Positions 1 through 8,647 of a stretch of DNA of 51,534 bases are shown here, piece by piece (the stretch's first letter is position 1; each line of letters opens with the position of its first letter). Below the pieces are notes generated by a model. The model was given only the letters and a program-made list of their open reading frames with translations. It was not told where the DNA came from and did no database searches. The position numbers were made by a program, and so were the translations under genes. Source of the stretch: JAOAPY01 sp041492185 (GTDB lineage: Bacteria > Acidobacteriota > Blastocatellia > Pyrinomonadales > Pyrinomonadaceae); NCBI GenBank assembly GCA_041492185.1, contig JBGPWL010000026.1, positions 1 to 51,534 on the forward strand. Direction: 5' to 3'.

Positions 1-53
1 GCCGAGCAGGAATCGAAAGCGCCGCCCGGTCGGCGCACTCCAAAATCGCTCAT
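1..53 (-). other. Window edge; possible 5' end of a further minus-strand gene
   Basis: An ATG on the minus strand (53-51) overlaps the TAA of the glycosylase gene and opens a frame that runs to the window edge, about 17 codons. The overlap would suit a downstream cistron, but 17 codons of arginine/glycine-rich sequence are too few to identify anything, and the stretch could equally be non-coding or part of a repeat. Confidence 0.15.
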
Positions 54-742
54 TATTCCCGGTTGTGCTCATAGTACGTGCAGTCCTTATTCACGGGACA
101 CGCGCCGCAAAGCGGTTTGTTAGTGCGGCACAATTCCTTTCCATGACGACGCAACAATTGATGCGCGCGAATGAGAAAGTCGCAGTCATCGCCAATCTGA
201 TCCTTTAACGCGTCCTGCACGGAAGCGTAGCTGGTGGAATAATTCTTGTGCTCCTCACCAAAGCCAAGCCGCAAAAGCACGCGCAGTCCATTTGATTCCA
301 ACGCCAGCACCGGAAAAGTTTTGGTGAACAAGAGGATCTTCTCCGCGCCCGGACTGCCAATCGAGGGAAACTTCTTGAATGCTTTAATCGCCTTCGCCGG
401 CGGCAGTTTCAGCGCAGCCTTCAAATCGCCATCGAAATCATTTAAGACAATGTGAGCAATCTCCTTGAGCCGCTGCGCTCTCAGCTCCGGGTGAATGCCG
501 CCCAGCTTTGTGATTTTGACAAGCTGGTCGATTGGCGCCGCAAGGATGTCGGTCGGTTTCAATCCCACCTGCTCGCCGAGCGCGGCAAAGGCAAGCTCGC
601 GCCGTTTGTCATCAACCAGGTAGCCGATGCTCTCGAAGAGAATCAGTTGTAAGGGATCAGAGAGCGCGAGGGACCGCGAGCGATCGTAGTAGGAATCAAG
701 GGCCGTGATGATGACCTTGAACAAACCTTTCGACTTTACCAT
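53..742 (-). CDS. Endonuclease III-like HhH-GPD DNA glycosylase with Fe-S cluster and altered catalytic residues
   Basis: This 229-residue protein has the layout of the endonuclease III/MutY superfamily: an all-helical N-terminal half, a helix-hairpin-helix segment near residues 125-139 (FPSIGSPGAEK), and a C-terminal Fe-S loop with Cys205, Cys212, Cys215 and Cys221 in the C-x6-C-x2-C-x5-C spacing of E. coli Nth. The family removes damaged or mismatched bases from DNA, some members with AP-lyase activity. By eye alignment the lyase lysine of Nth (Lys120) corresponds to Pro131, and the invariant aspartate (Asp138) to Glu149. If so, it is unlikely to be a bifunctional lyase and may be a monofunctional or divergent glycosylase. 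The start is an ATG. It lies 13 bases downstream of the DUF2461 gene on the same strand, so the two may be co-transcribed. Confidence 0.8.
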   Translation of the reverse strand: MVKSKGLFKVIITALDSYYDRSRSLALSDPLQLILFESIGYLVDDKRRELAFAALGEQVGLKPTDILAAPIDQLVKITKLGGIHPELRAQRLKEIAHIVLNDFDGDLKAALKLPPAKAIKAFKKFPSIGSPGAEKILLFTKTFPVLALESNGLRVLLRLGFGEEHKNYSTSYASVQDALKDQIGDDCDFLIRAHQLLRRHGKELCRTNKPLCGACPVNKDCTYYEHNRE

Positions 743-755
743 AACTGAATTACAG

Positions 756-1508
756 TTAGCGTATTCGCGGTGACTCGATGGTCAACACCTCTCGACGAAC
801 TGGAGCCTGGTCGTCGCTTGACCAGGGCAACGAGAGCGCGGACGTCAGAAACTTCATGAGCGGCGCAACGGCCGCGCCGAAATGCGTGACGCTATCGAGA
901 AAATCAGGCGCGCAAACCTGCTGGTCGGTGAATTTTGTAAACGCCGTGAAATCTTTGCGCTTCAGATCTTCCGCCAGGGGATGTTGCGCGTCGTACCCGG
1001 GCGGCATGCGCTTCATTACCGCGCCGCCAAGTTCGCAGCTGGCTTTGAATCTCCGGGAACTTGTGGCCTTCTTCCATTGCGCTGGATTCGTGACGATGGC
1101 CGCAATTACTTTGTTGCGCGTCTCCGGCTCAGGGTGCCACACACCGCACGCGAGAAACGAAGTGCCTGATTCAAGGTGCAGATAGAAGCCGGGCGCGGGA
1201 ACTTGTTTCCAGGCTGCGTGAGGAAATCGCGCGGCGGCCATTGTCTTATATGGATCCGCGTCCGGGCGAAAGCGCAGGTCGCGATAAATGCGCAGCAGCG
1301 ATCCGCCACTGCGACGCGCATCGGCGATAAAGTGCGGGCTGATCTTGTGCAGGCGCGGCCGAAAGTCCTCGATGAATTTCAAGAATGGATCTTGAACCAG
1401 AGCCTCGTATCGTTGCTTGTTCGCCTGAAACCAATCGCGGCTGTTGTGCCGCTTGAGTTGGTTAAAGAACTTAAAGAATTCGGGAGTGAAGTGCGGTTGT
1501 TTCGCCAT
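756..1508 (-). CDS. DUF2461 family protein
   Basis: The product is about 250 residues and matches the DUF2461 (TIGR02453) family throughout. Recognisable parts are the opening FTPEFFKFFNQLKRHNSRDW, the central block with R-I-Y-R-D-R-F and D-P-Y-K-T, and the GFYLHLE stretch followed by G-x-W-H-P. Biochemical function of the family is unknown. I start it at the ATG at 1508, giving MAKQPHFTPEFF. An in-frame codon further upstream would add 26 residues translated from a repeat-derived inverted repeat (1521-1568) and is unlikely to be used. It is divergent from the helicase gene, with about 107 bases between the two starts. Confidence 0.8.
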   Translation of the reverse strand: MAKQPHFTPEFFKFFNQLKRHNSRDWFQANKQRYEALVQDPFLKFIEDFRPRLHKISPHFIADARRSGGSLLRIYRDLRFRPDADPYKTMAAARFPHAAWKQVPAPGFYLHLESGTSFLACGVWHPEPETRNKVIAAIVTNPAQWKKATSSRRFKASCELGGAVMKRMPPGYDAQHPLAEDLKRKDFTAFTKFTDQQVCAPDFLDSVTHFGAAVAPLMKFLTSALSLPWSSDDQAPVRREVLTIESPRIR

Positions 1509-1520
1509 GGGAACGAATTC

Positions 1521-1568
1521 TTTCACGCAACGGCGCAAAGAGGCAAAGGCGCGAAGTGCCGTTGCGCG
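1521..1568. repeat. Intergenic inverted repeat of the 'cgcaaag' family
   Basis: A 9-bp inverted repeat (cgcaacggc at 1526-1534, gccgttgcg at 1558-1566) encloses a purine-rich core with cgcaaag and gcaaagg words. The wording matches the larger element at 10675-10763, so both probably belong to one dispersed family. It sits between the divergent starts of the DUF2461 and Lhr genes and may overlap their promoters. Confidence 0.6.
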
Positions 1569-1615
1569 GGAAGGCCAGCGTTTCATCTATGCAAATCGAG
1601 TCGATTGGGTTTATA

Positions 1616-4600
1616 ATGCCCGAACCCATGAACCCGGGAATCTTTCATCCGGCAGTCGCCAACTGGTTTGCGAGGCAGTTTCCTGCTGCGACCGAGCCGC
1701 AGGAATTGGCTTGGCCGGCTATCAGGGATCGGCGAAATACGCTCATCGCCGCGCCGACCGGATCGGGCAAAACTCTGGCGGCGTTTCTCGCGGCAATTGA
1801 CGATCTGGTGCGGCTGGGTCTCGCAGGAAAGCTCGACGACACCACGCATGTCGTTTACGTCTCGCCGCTCAAGGCGCTCTCGAATGACATTCAGATCAAT
1901 TTGCAAAAACCGCTGGAGGGAATTCAGCAGGAACTGCACGCTCTGGGCTTGCCTGAAGTAAATATTCGCACGCTCGTGCGCACCGGCGACACGCCTGCGG
2001 CCGAGCGCACGGCGATGATCAAGCGACCGCCGCACATCGTCGTCACGACGCCGGAATCTTTGTACATACTGCTGACGAGCGAAGGTGGTCGGCGCATGTT
2101 GCAAACGGCGCGCACGTTGATTGTCGACGAGATTCACGCGGTCGTCGGCAACAAGCGCGGATCACATTTGGCGCTTTCAATCGAAAGGCTCGAACAGCTC
2201 GCCTCTCAACACGAAACCGCAGAGACTGTTGCCGACTCGAAACTCGAAACTCGAAACTCGAAACTAATCAGAATCGGTTTATCAGCAACCCAGCGGCCCA
2301 TCGAAGAGGTCGCACGTTTTCTGGTCGGCACGGCAAACCTAAGACCCGCGTCTTCTTCGGTCTCTCCCTCTCCCGTTGGGAGAGGGCCGGGGAGAGGGCC
2401 TGCATCGACAACCCCCTCCCCTTCAATTCCCCTCCCAAAGGGAGGGGACTATGACGCACCCGATTGCACGATCATCGACAGCGGTCATGTGCGCAAGCTC
2501 GATCTGGCAATTGAACTTCCGGAATCGCCTCTGCAAGCAGTGATGTCCGGCGAGGTCTGGGACGAACTATACGACCGTCTCGCGCAACTGATCCGCGAAC
2601 ACAAAACAACGCTGATTTTCGTGAATACCAGAAGGTTGGCTGAGCGCGTCACGCGTCACTTGGGTGAGCGGATCGGCGACGAGAACATCGCCGCGCACCA
2701 CGGCAGCCTCGCGCGCGAGCAGCGGCTCGCCGCTGAGCAGCGCTTGAAGGCTGGTGAACTGAGCGCGCTCGTGGCCACCGCGTCGCTCGAGCTCGGGATC
2801 GACATCGGTGACGTCAATCTGGTTTGCCAACTCGGCTCGACGCGATCGATTGCGAGTTTTCTACAGCGTGTCGGCAGATCGAATCACACGGTTGCTGGCT
2901 TTCCGAAAGGAAGAATCTTTCCGCAGTCGCGCGATGAATTGATCGAGTGCGCCGCGCTGATTGATTCCGTAAGGCGAGGAGAACTCGATCGCGTTTCAAT
3001 TCCCGAGCAGCCGCTGGACATTCTCGCGCAGCAGATCGTGGCGTCAGTGGCGGCTGAAGAATGGACTGAAGATGCGCTCTTCGCGATGGTTCGCCGCGCT
3101 TATCCGTACCGCAATCTTGAACGCAAAGAGTTTGACGAAGTCGTGCGCATGCTTGCCGAAGGCTTTTCAACCAAGCGTGGCCGGCGTTCAACTTATTTGC
3201 ATCACGATGCGGTCAACCATCGGCTACGCGGGCGACGTGGCGCGCGGTTGGCGGCGATCACTTCGGGAGGCGCGATTCCAGATACGGCTGATTACGCAGT
3301 CGTGCTCGAGCCGAGCGGTTTGGTCATCGGCAGCGTCAATGAAGATTTCGCGATTGAGAGTTTGCAGGGTGACATTTTTCAACTCGGTAACACTTCGTGG
3401 CGCGTGCTGCGCGTCGAACAGGGAAAGGTGCGCGTCGAAGATGCGCACGGCCAGCCGCCCTCGATTCCGTTCTGGCTCGGCGAGGCGCCCGCGCGCACGC
3501 ATGAACTTTCAGAATCTGTGTCACGGCTGCGCGAAGAAATCGCGGATCGCGTGCAGGTCAAACCTCCTGCGGTAGCGAGGGGGCTGGAAGGCAATGAGGG
3601 GCTCAACAACCAACCCCCCGCTACCGCAGGGAGTTCTGACCCGATTGCGTCAGTTACGTTTGACGATGCGATCGCCTGGTTGACTAACGAAGTCGGGATC
3701 TCACGCGCCGCTGCCGAACAGATCAGCGAGTATCTTGCGGCCGCCAAAGCCGCGCTCGGCGTCATGCCGTCGCAACAGAACATCGTGCTCGAGAGGTTTT
3801 TTGACGACACCGGCAGCATGCAGTTGGTAGTGCACGCGCCTTTCGGCAGTCGATTGAATCGCGCCTGGGGACTGGCGTTGCGCAAGCGCTTCTGTCGCAA
3901 ATTCAATTTTGAATTGCAAGCCGCGGCCACCGAAGATGCAATCGTATTGTCGCTCGGTCCGACGCATAGTTTTCCGCTCGACGATGTCTTTCGTTATTTG
4001 AATTCGAAGACGGTGCGCGAATTGTTGAAGCAGGCGCTACTGGCCGCGCCGATGTGGAACATTCGCTGGCGCTGGAACGTCAGTCGGTCGCTGGCGGTGT
4101 TGCGTCGACGGGGCGGCAAGAAGATTCCAGCGCAGTTGCAGCGCATGGATGCCGAGGATCTTTTGACAGCGGTCTTTCCCGATCAGTTAGCCTGCGCCGA
4201 AAACCTCGTTGGCGAGCTTCAGGTTCCGGATCACCCGTTGGTAAATCAAACCGTGCGCGATTGTCTGGAAGAGGCGATGGATGTCGACAGTCTCGAGGCG
4301 CTGTTAACGGAGATTGAGCGCGGCGAGAAAAACCTGATCGCGCGCGAAATGATCGAAGCATCACCCCTGGCGCAGGAGATTTTGAATGCGCGGCCTTACG
4401 CTTTTCTTGATGATGCGCCGCTCGAAGAGCGCCGCACGCGCGCAGTGTTTCAGCGTCGCTGGCTCGATCCGGAGACTGCCGCGGACATCGGCAAGCTCGA
4501 TCAGGCGGCGATCGATCGCGTGCGCGAAGAGGCCTGGCCGCAAGTCGAGAGTGCCGACGAGCTGCATGACGCGCTGGTTGAGTTGGGATTTCTCACTGAA

Positions 4601-6343
4601 GCAGAAGGCGCGAATTGGCAACGATACTTTTTTGAATTGCAAACTGATCGACGCGCCGCAGTACTTGCTGGGAGCGCCCCTGGGAGCGCGGACATCCTGT
4701 CCGCGTCAACTTCGTCGATCACGCAGGTTGAAGAATCAAAGCAAGACCAGAATGGCAATCAAGACAATGCGGACAGGATGTCCGCGCTCCCAGTTTGGGT
4801 TGCCGCCGAGCGCCTGCCTCAGTTGCAAGCAGTTTTTCCCTCAGCTTCGCTTGAACCACGAATCAGCGCGCCGGAAAGTTTTGGCGAGGTCAACTGGTCG
4901 TTCGAAGACGCGCTGGTTGAAATACTGCGCGGTCGACTGGAAGGATTGGGGCCAACGACTGTCATTAACCTCGCGGCATCGTCTGGTCTTTCAAGCGACG
5001 AGATCGAAGCTGCGCTGCTGAGATTAGAGGCTGAAGGCTTCGTCATTCGCGGCAAGTTCACACCCGGCACAAGCGAGACTGAATGGTGTGCGCGCCGGCT
5101 GCTCGCGCGGATTCACAGTTACACCCTGAATCGCCTGCGTCAGGAAATCGAACCCGTATCGAGCGCTGACTTCGTGCGATTCCTGCTGGCGTGGCAGAAG
5201 GTCGCGCCTGACCATCAGATGGAAGGTCCCGATAGCGTCCGCGCCGTGATTGAACAACTCGAAGGCTTCGAAGCACCGGCAGCCGCGTGGGAAGGCGAAT
5301 TGCTGCCGGCTCGCTTGCTTGAATACGATCCCTCGTGGCTCGACGCCTTGTGTTTGTCCGGCGAAGTGATGTGGGCGCGGCTTACGCCAGCGGCTTCGGC
5401 AAAGAATGGAACGGAAAAGGTGCGCGGCTCTGGTCCGGTGCGTACGACTCCCATCGCCTTGATCCGGCGAAAGAACTTTGCGATCTGGAATTCAGTATTC
5501 CCGCGCCCGTCGATCGACGAAATCAGTCTCTCAACAATCACCCAGTCCGTTCACGAATACCTCGCTGCGCGCGGTGCATCGTTCTTCAGCGACATTGTTG
5601 ACGGAACAAAACTTTTGCGCAGTCAGGTAGAAGAGTCACTCGGCGAATTGGTTGCTCTGGGCCTGATCACCTCTGATAGTTTCACGGGTTTGCGCGCTCT
5701 GTTGACTCCGGCAAATCGCAAGACGTACGCAGGCGCGAGAAAGAAGCGGCGCGAGGCAGTTTATGAAATGTCGAGCGCGGGCCGCTGGTCCATACTTGCT
5801 GGGAGCGCCCCTGGGAGCGCGGACATCCTGTCCGCTTCCGCGATGGGAGATGCTCAAGCCGGAGAAAAGATCGCCCGCATTCTTCTGGTGCGTTATGGCG
5901 TCGTATTCAAACGCCTGTTGGAAAGGGAAGGCATCACGTTGCCCTGGCGCGAGTTATTGCGCATCTATCATCGTCTCGAAGCGCGCGGCGAGATTCGCGG
6001 CGGACGTTTTGTCGCGGGAATTTCCGGCGAGCAGTTTGCGCTTGCTGAGGCGGTCGGCATGGTCCGCTCAATTCGGCGCGCGCCCGCACTGGAGAACTTG
6101 ATCTCGGTCAGCGCGGCCGACCCGCTGAACCTCGCCGGCATCATCACACCTGGCGCGCGTATCACCGCGCATTCCGCGAATCGAGTGCTTTATCGCGACG
6201 GCGCTCCAATCGCCGCGCTCGAATCCGGCGAGACTAAATTTCTCGTGGAGATGAGCCGCACGATGGAATGGAAAGCCAAAAGCGGGCTCCTGCGCAAAGC
6301 AACGCCACCGGTCCTGCGTTCATACCTCAGGCGCCCGGCTTGA
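1616..6343 (+). CDS. lhr: Lhr-type superfamily 2 DNA helicase, repeat-expanded
   Basis: A protein of about 1575 residues with the features of large bacterial Lhr: Walker A APTGSGKT near residue 47, the DEIH box near residue 171, motif III GLSAT, a second RecA domain with LIFVNTRRLAERV, HHGSL, ATASLELGIDIG and QRVGRSNH, then the winged-helix and Lhr-core region and a long C-terminal extension. Lhr is an ATP-dependent 3'-5' DNA translocase linked to DNA repair. The frame contains several repeat insertions in presumed loops: a 7-nt tandem at 2235-2265, a CTCTCCC element at 2363-2448, an inverted repeat at 3566-3630, and palindromes at 4663-4793 and 5794-5835. None interrupts the frame or a helicase motif. 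The start could be the ATG at 1616 or at 1628 (MNPGIF); TATAAT at 1612-1617 lies just before the latter. Confidence 0.9.
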   Translation: MPEPMNPGIFHPAVANWFARQFPAATEPQELAWPAIRDRRNTLIAAPTGSGKTLAAFLAAIDDLVRLGLAGKLDDTTHVVYVSPLKALSNDIQINLQKPLEGIQQELHALGLPEVNIRTLVRTGDTPAAERTAMIKRPPHIVVTTPESLYILLTSEGGRRMLQTARTLIVDEIHAVVGNKRGSHLALSIERLEQLASQHETAETVADSKLETRNSKLIRIGLSATQRPIEEVARFLVGTANLRPASSSVSPSPVGRGPGRGPASTTPSPSIPLPKGGDYDAPDCTIIDSGHVRKLDLAIELPESPLQAVMSGEVWDELYDRLAQLIREHKTTLIFVNTRRLAERVTRHLGERIGDENIAAHHGSLAREQRLAAEQRLKAGELSALVATASLELGIDIGDVNLVCQLGSTRSIASFLQRVGRSNHTVAGFPKGRIFPQSRDELIECAALIDSVRRGELDRVSIPEQPLDILAQQIVASVAAEEWTEDALFAMVRRAYPYRNLERKEFDEVVRMLAEGFSTKRGRRSTYLHHDAVNHRLRGRRGARLAAITSGGAIPDTADYAVVLEPSGLVIGSVNEDFAIESLQGDIFQLGNTSWRVLRVEQGKVRVEDAHGQPPSIPFWLGEAPARTHELSESVSRLREEIADRVQVKPPAVARGLEGNEGLNNQPPATAGSSDPIASVTFDDAIAWLTNEVGISRAAAEQISEYLAAAKAALGVMPSQQNIVLERFFDDTGSMQLVVHAPFGSRLNRAWGLALRKRFCRKFNFELQAAATEDAIVLSLGPTHSFPLDDVFRYLNSKTVRELLKQALLAAPMWNIRWRWNVSRSLAVLRRRGGKKIPAQLQRMDAEDLLTAVFPDQLACAENLVGELQVPDHPLVNQTVRDCLEEAMDVDSLEALLTEIERGEKNLIAREMIEASPLAQEILNARPYAFLDDAPLEERRTRAVFQRRWLDPETAADIGKLDQAAIDRVREEAWPQVESADELHDALVELGFLTEAEGANWQRYFFELQTDRRAAVLAGSAPGSADILSASTSSITQVEESKQDQNGNQDNADRMSALPVWVAAERLPQLQAVFPSASLEPRISAPESFGEVNWSFEDALVEILRGRLEGLGPTTVINLAASSGLSSDEIEAALLRLEAEGFVIRGKFTPGTSETEWCARRLLARIHSYTLNRLRQEIEPVSSADFVRFLLAWQKVAPDHQMEGPDSVRAVIEQLEGFEAPAAAWEGELLPARLLEYDPSWLDALCLSGEVMWARLTPAASAKNGTEKVRGSGPVRTTPIALIRRKNFAIWNSVFPRPSIDEISLSTITQSVHEYLAARGASFFSDIVDGTKLLRSQVEESLGELVALGLITSDSFTGLRALLTPANRKTYAGARKKRREAVYEMSSAGRWSILAGSAPGSADILSASAMGDAQAGEKIARILLVRYGVVFKRLLEREGITLPWRELLRIYHRLEARGEIRGGRFVAGISGEQFALAEAVGMVRSIRRAPALENLISVSAADPLNLAGIITPGARITAHSANRVLYRDGAPIAALESGETKFLVEMSRTMEWKAKSGLLRKATPPVLRSYLRRPA
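2235..2265. repeat. Heptanucleotide tandem repeat inside lhr
   Basis: Four perfect copies of actcgaa plus a partial fifth. It is translated as a short Ser/Lys/Glu/Asn-rich stretch (DSKLETRNSKL) immediately before the conserved IRIGLSAT motif, where other Lhr proteins have a short loop. A 7-nt unit means gain or loss of one copy would shift the frame. Confidence 0.85.
2363..2448. repeat. CTCTCCC-family palindromic element inside lhr
   Basis: The element opens with ccctctccc, gtt, gggagaggg (a 9-bp stem) followed by a second gggagaggg-like arm, and closes with a related cctccc, aaa, gggagg stem. It is translated as a Pro/Gly/Ser-rich linker (SPSPVGRGPGRGP) between the two helicase core domains. 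Sister copies are intergenic at 6398-6516 and 41049-41144. Confidence 0.8.
3566..3630. repeat. Inverted repeat inside lhr
   Basis: The arms cctgcggtagcgaggggg (3566-3583) and ccccccgctaccgcagg (3614-3630) are complementary except for one extra base, enclosing about 30 bases. The translated linker PPAVARGLEGNEG...PPATAG lies in a presumed interdomain loop. No second copy was seen in the window. Confidence 0.75.
4663..4793. repeat. Palindromic element pair inside lhr with a perfect 25-bp inverted repeat
   Basis: The 25-base sequence at 4680-4704 is found as its exact reverse complement at 4769-4793. Each arm also contains its own hairpin, gcggaca-tcc-tgtccgc. The 42 bases at 4663-4704 recur without change at 5794-5835. 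The translated insert (LAGSAPGSADILSAS, then a Q/N/D-rich linker) sits in a variable part of the Lhr C-terminal extension. Confidence 0.9.
5794..5835. repeat. Second identical copy of the 42-nt palindromic element inside lhr
   Basis: Forty-two bases identical to 4663-4704 and in the same reading frame, again giving LAGSAPGSADILSAS, here just after GRWSI and before a conserved winged-helix block. Only the left half of the inverted pair is present. Identity over 42 bases suggests a recent duplication or gene conversion. Confidence 0.9.
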
Positions 6344-6397
6344 AATGACTTCTTATTAAGATTCCGCCCGAAAGACCTAACAGGATGCTGAAAAAAG

Positions 6398-6516
6398 TCC
6401 CCTCTCCCGTTGGGAGAGGGTTAGGGAGAGGGCGTGAGTGCGGCAGAAACCGGAAATATTTACTAACCACGTTCGTCTCAAGCCCTCTCCCCGGCCCTCT
6501 CCCAAAGGGAGAGGGA
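6398..6516. repeat. Intergenic CTCTCCC-family inverted repeat element
   Basis: The 324 bases between lhr and the next gene contain this element and no plausible gene. Its left half (ccctctccc-gtt-gggagaggg, then gggagaggg) is mirrored by its right half (ccctctcc, ccctctccc-aaa-gggagaggg), so the whole could fold into a large hairpin. It lies 55 bases after the lhr stop and could act as a transcription end, though it has no T-run. Confidence 0.8.
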
Positions 6517-6667
6517 GTTATCCAGCAACTTGCTAAAGCACGACAGCCATCTGTTCACGAGAGGCGTCTAACTTTTGGACTTCTCGTGCGGTTCGATCTG
6601 TTCAAGTAATTGAGCTATTATCTGAGTAACCTAGTCCCGTTATGTTTTGTCTGTGGGGTGAGCAATT

Positions 6668-8620
6668 ATGATAAAGCTACGACTTACGGTTCTTTTGATT
6701 CTCTTAGCTGTGCTCTTTGGCGCTGCCAGCAAGATCGCCGCGCAGGACACGTCGGCCCAGCAAACGCAAACCCCGCAACAAACTGACGAAGAAAAACAGA
6801 AGGCAAAAGAAGCCGCGGAAAAGAAAGCGGTCGCCTTGCTCGATCAGGTGGTCGATCAGGGACTGATGCTGCGGCTGCCGGAGAATCGCATTCGCGTTCA
6901 GATCGCCGCTGCTGATTTGCTCTGGCAGCGCAACGAGTCGCGCGCGCGTTCGCTATTTTCTCTGGCGGGCGAGGGAATCGCGGAGATGATGCGCAACGCG
7001 GACGGTAATGCGCGACGGTGGTCAGTTCAATTGCGGCAAGAGTTGGTGATGACGGCAGCGCAGCATGACGCGCCGCTTGCATATCAACTGTTGGCTGCGA
7101 CGCGACAGTTAACGCCGACGACTGATGCGAATAATCAGCGCCGGCCACTTGCGGATGCGGTCGTCGAGCAAAATTTGCTGGCGCAGGTCGCCGCGCTTGA
7201 TCCCAAACTCGCAATGCAAAAGGCCGAAGAGTTTCTCGCGAAGGGTCAGTATCCGTTTACGTTGGCCCAGGTGCTCGCTGAGCTACAGAACAAAGATAAG
7301 GAAGCCGCCGCCAAACTCAGCGAGCGAGTGACAAAAGGGTTGCTGTCGGAAAACATGTTGACAAATTTGGAGGCGAGCAACCTGGCGTTGATGTTGCTGC
7401 AACCGGGACCGCGACCAGCAGGAACAGCCGCTGAGAATTCACAAACGCCTGCTCCTTCAAATCAAACAACCGTTCAGACAGTTTCTCGTGGCGGTACTCC
7501 GGTGCTAAACGAATCCGCGTTCAAGGATTTGCTGAATACGATCATCGATGCCGGGATGCGCGCGACGCCACAACCGGCCAACAATCAGCGTGGTCAGAAC
7601 AATCCTCGCGGCAGAGGCGGCTATGCCGCAGGCGCGCAGAATAATCAAAGCACGCCCACTGACGGACAGATGGAGCAGCAGAACGCGCGGCGATTGTTGG
7701 CAGGATTGCAAGCATTGCTGCCACAGATTGATCAGTACCTTCCTTCGCGCGCGACTGCGGTGCGCAACAAGATGACTGAGGTTGGCATGGGCAATAACCC
7801 GCGCATGGCTTTCAATCAGCTAAACAATCTGATGCAACAGGGCACGACGGACAGTTTGCTGGCCGCGGCGCCAACTGCTCCGCCGCCGCTGCAATCACGT
7901 TTGTATCAGCAGGCGGCGCAAAAAGCGCTAGAGGAAGGCAACGTGGACCGCGCGCGTCAAATCGCCAACGATCATCTCGATGCCGGGACGCGCGATGCGA
8001 TGCTTCAGAAAGTTGACTTTCAGGTGATGGCGCAAAAGGTCGAGGCTGAAAACATGGACCAGTTGCGACAGACACTCGCAAGCTTGCATTCTGATGACGA
8101 GCGCATCGATCTTTTGTTGATGATGGCCTCGACCGCGCAAAAGACCGACACCAAACTCGCGGTGAGGTTCCTGGGCGAAGCGCAACGTCTCACCAATCGA
8201 CGCGCGACAAGCTATTCGCAATTCGAGCAGCAACTCAGGGTTGCACAGGCCTTCGCGTCCGTGGAACCGGGGCGCAGTTTCGAGGTGCTCGAGCCGGGCA
8301 TCGCTCAACTCAACGAGTTGCTTTCAGCCGCGGCATTGCTAAGCGGATTTGAAGTGGAGATTTTCAAAGAAGGCGAGTTGCCAATGCAGGGCGGCAGCGA
8401 TCTCGGTGGCATGGTCGCGCAATACGGACAACAACTGGCCATGCTGGCGAAGATCGACTTCGAGCGCGCGCAGACCACGGCAAATAGATTCCAGCTTGCG
8501 GAACCGCGCATCCTCGCGCAACTAAGCATCGTGCGAAATGTGTTGGGAGTCCCGCAGGTCGCGCCGATTAACAACAACGGCTTCGGCGGTGGGCGTGGTT
8601 TCTTCCGGCGCGGACAGTAA
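6668..8620 (+). CDS. Secreted helical-repeat protein of unknown function
   Basis: A 650-residue protein with a clear signal peptide (MIKLRLTVLLILLAVLFGAA, cleavage probably after SKIAA). The mature part is almost all predicted helix rich in Ala, Gln, Leu and Glu, resembling helical-repeat proteins. A Q/N/G-rich low-complexity linker lies near residues 300-335, and a Gly/Phe/Arg tail (GFGGGRGFFRRGQ) ends the chain. I recognise no enzymatic motif. The ATG follows a GGGGTGAG sequence that serves as ribosome binding site. It stands alone on the plus strand, after a repeat element and before a convergent toxin-antitoxin pair. A periplasmic or surface scaffold role is only a guess. Confidence 0.75.
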   Translation: MIKLRLTVLLILLAVLFGAASKIAAQDTSAQQTQTPQQTDEEKQKAKEAAEKKAVALLDQVVDQGLMLRLPENRIRVQIAAADLLWQRNESRARSLFSLAGEGIAEMMRNADGNARRWSVQLRQELVMTAAQHDAPLAYQLLAATRQLTPTTDANNQRRPLADAVVEQNLLAQVAALDPKLAMQKAEEFLAKGQYPFTLAQVLAELQNKDKEAAAKLSERVTKGLLSENMLTNLEASNLALMLLQPGPRPAGTAAENSQTPAPSNQTTVQTVSRGGTPVLNESAFKDLLNTIIDAGMRATPQPANNQRGQNNPRGRGGYAAGAQNNQSTPTDGQMEQQNARRLLAGLQALLPQIDQYLPSRATAVRNKMTEVGMGNNPRMAFNQLNNLMQQGTTDSLLAAAPTAPPPLQSRLYQQAAQKALEEGNVDRARQIANDHLDAGTRDAMLQKVDFQVMAQKVEAENMDQLRQTLASLHSDDERIDLLLMMASTAQKTDTKLAVRFLGEAQRLTNRRATSYSQFEQQLRVAQAFASVEPGRSFEVLEPGIAQLNELLSAAALLSGFEVEIFKEGELPMQGGSDLGGMVAQYGQQLAMLAKIDFERAQTTANRFQLAEPRILAQLSIVRNVLGVPQVAPINNNGFGGGRGFFRRGQ

Positions 8621-8647
8621 GCACGCGCCCGGCAGCTTAGACCAGCG

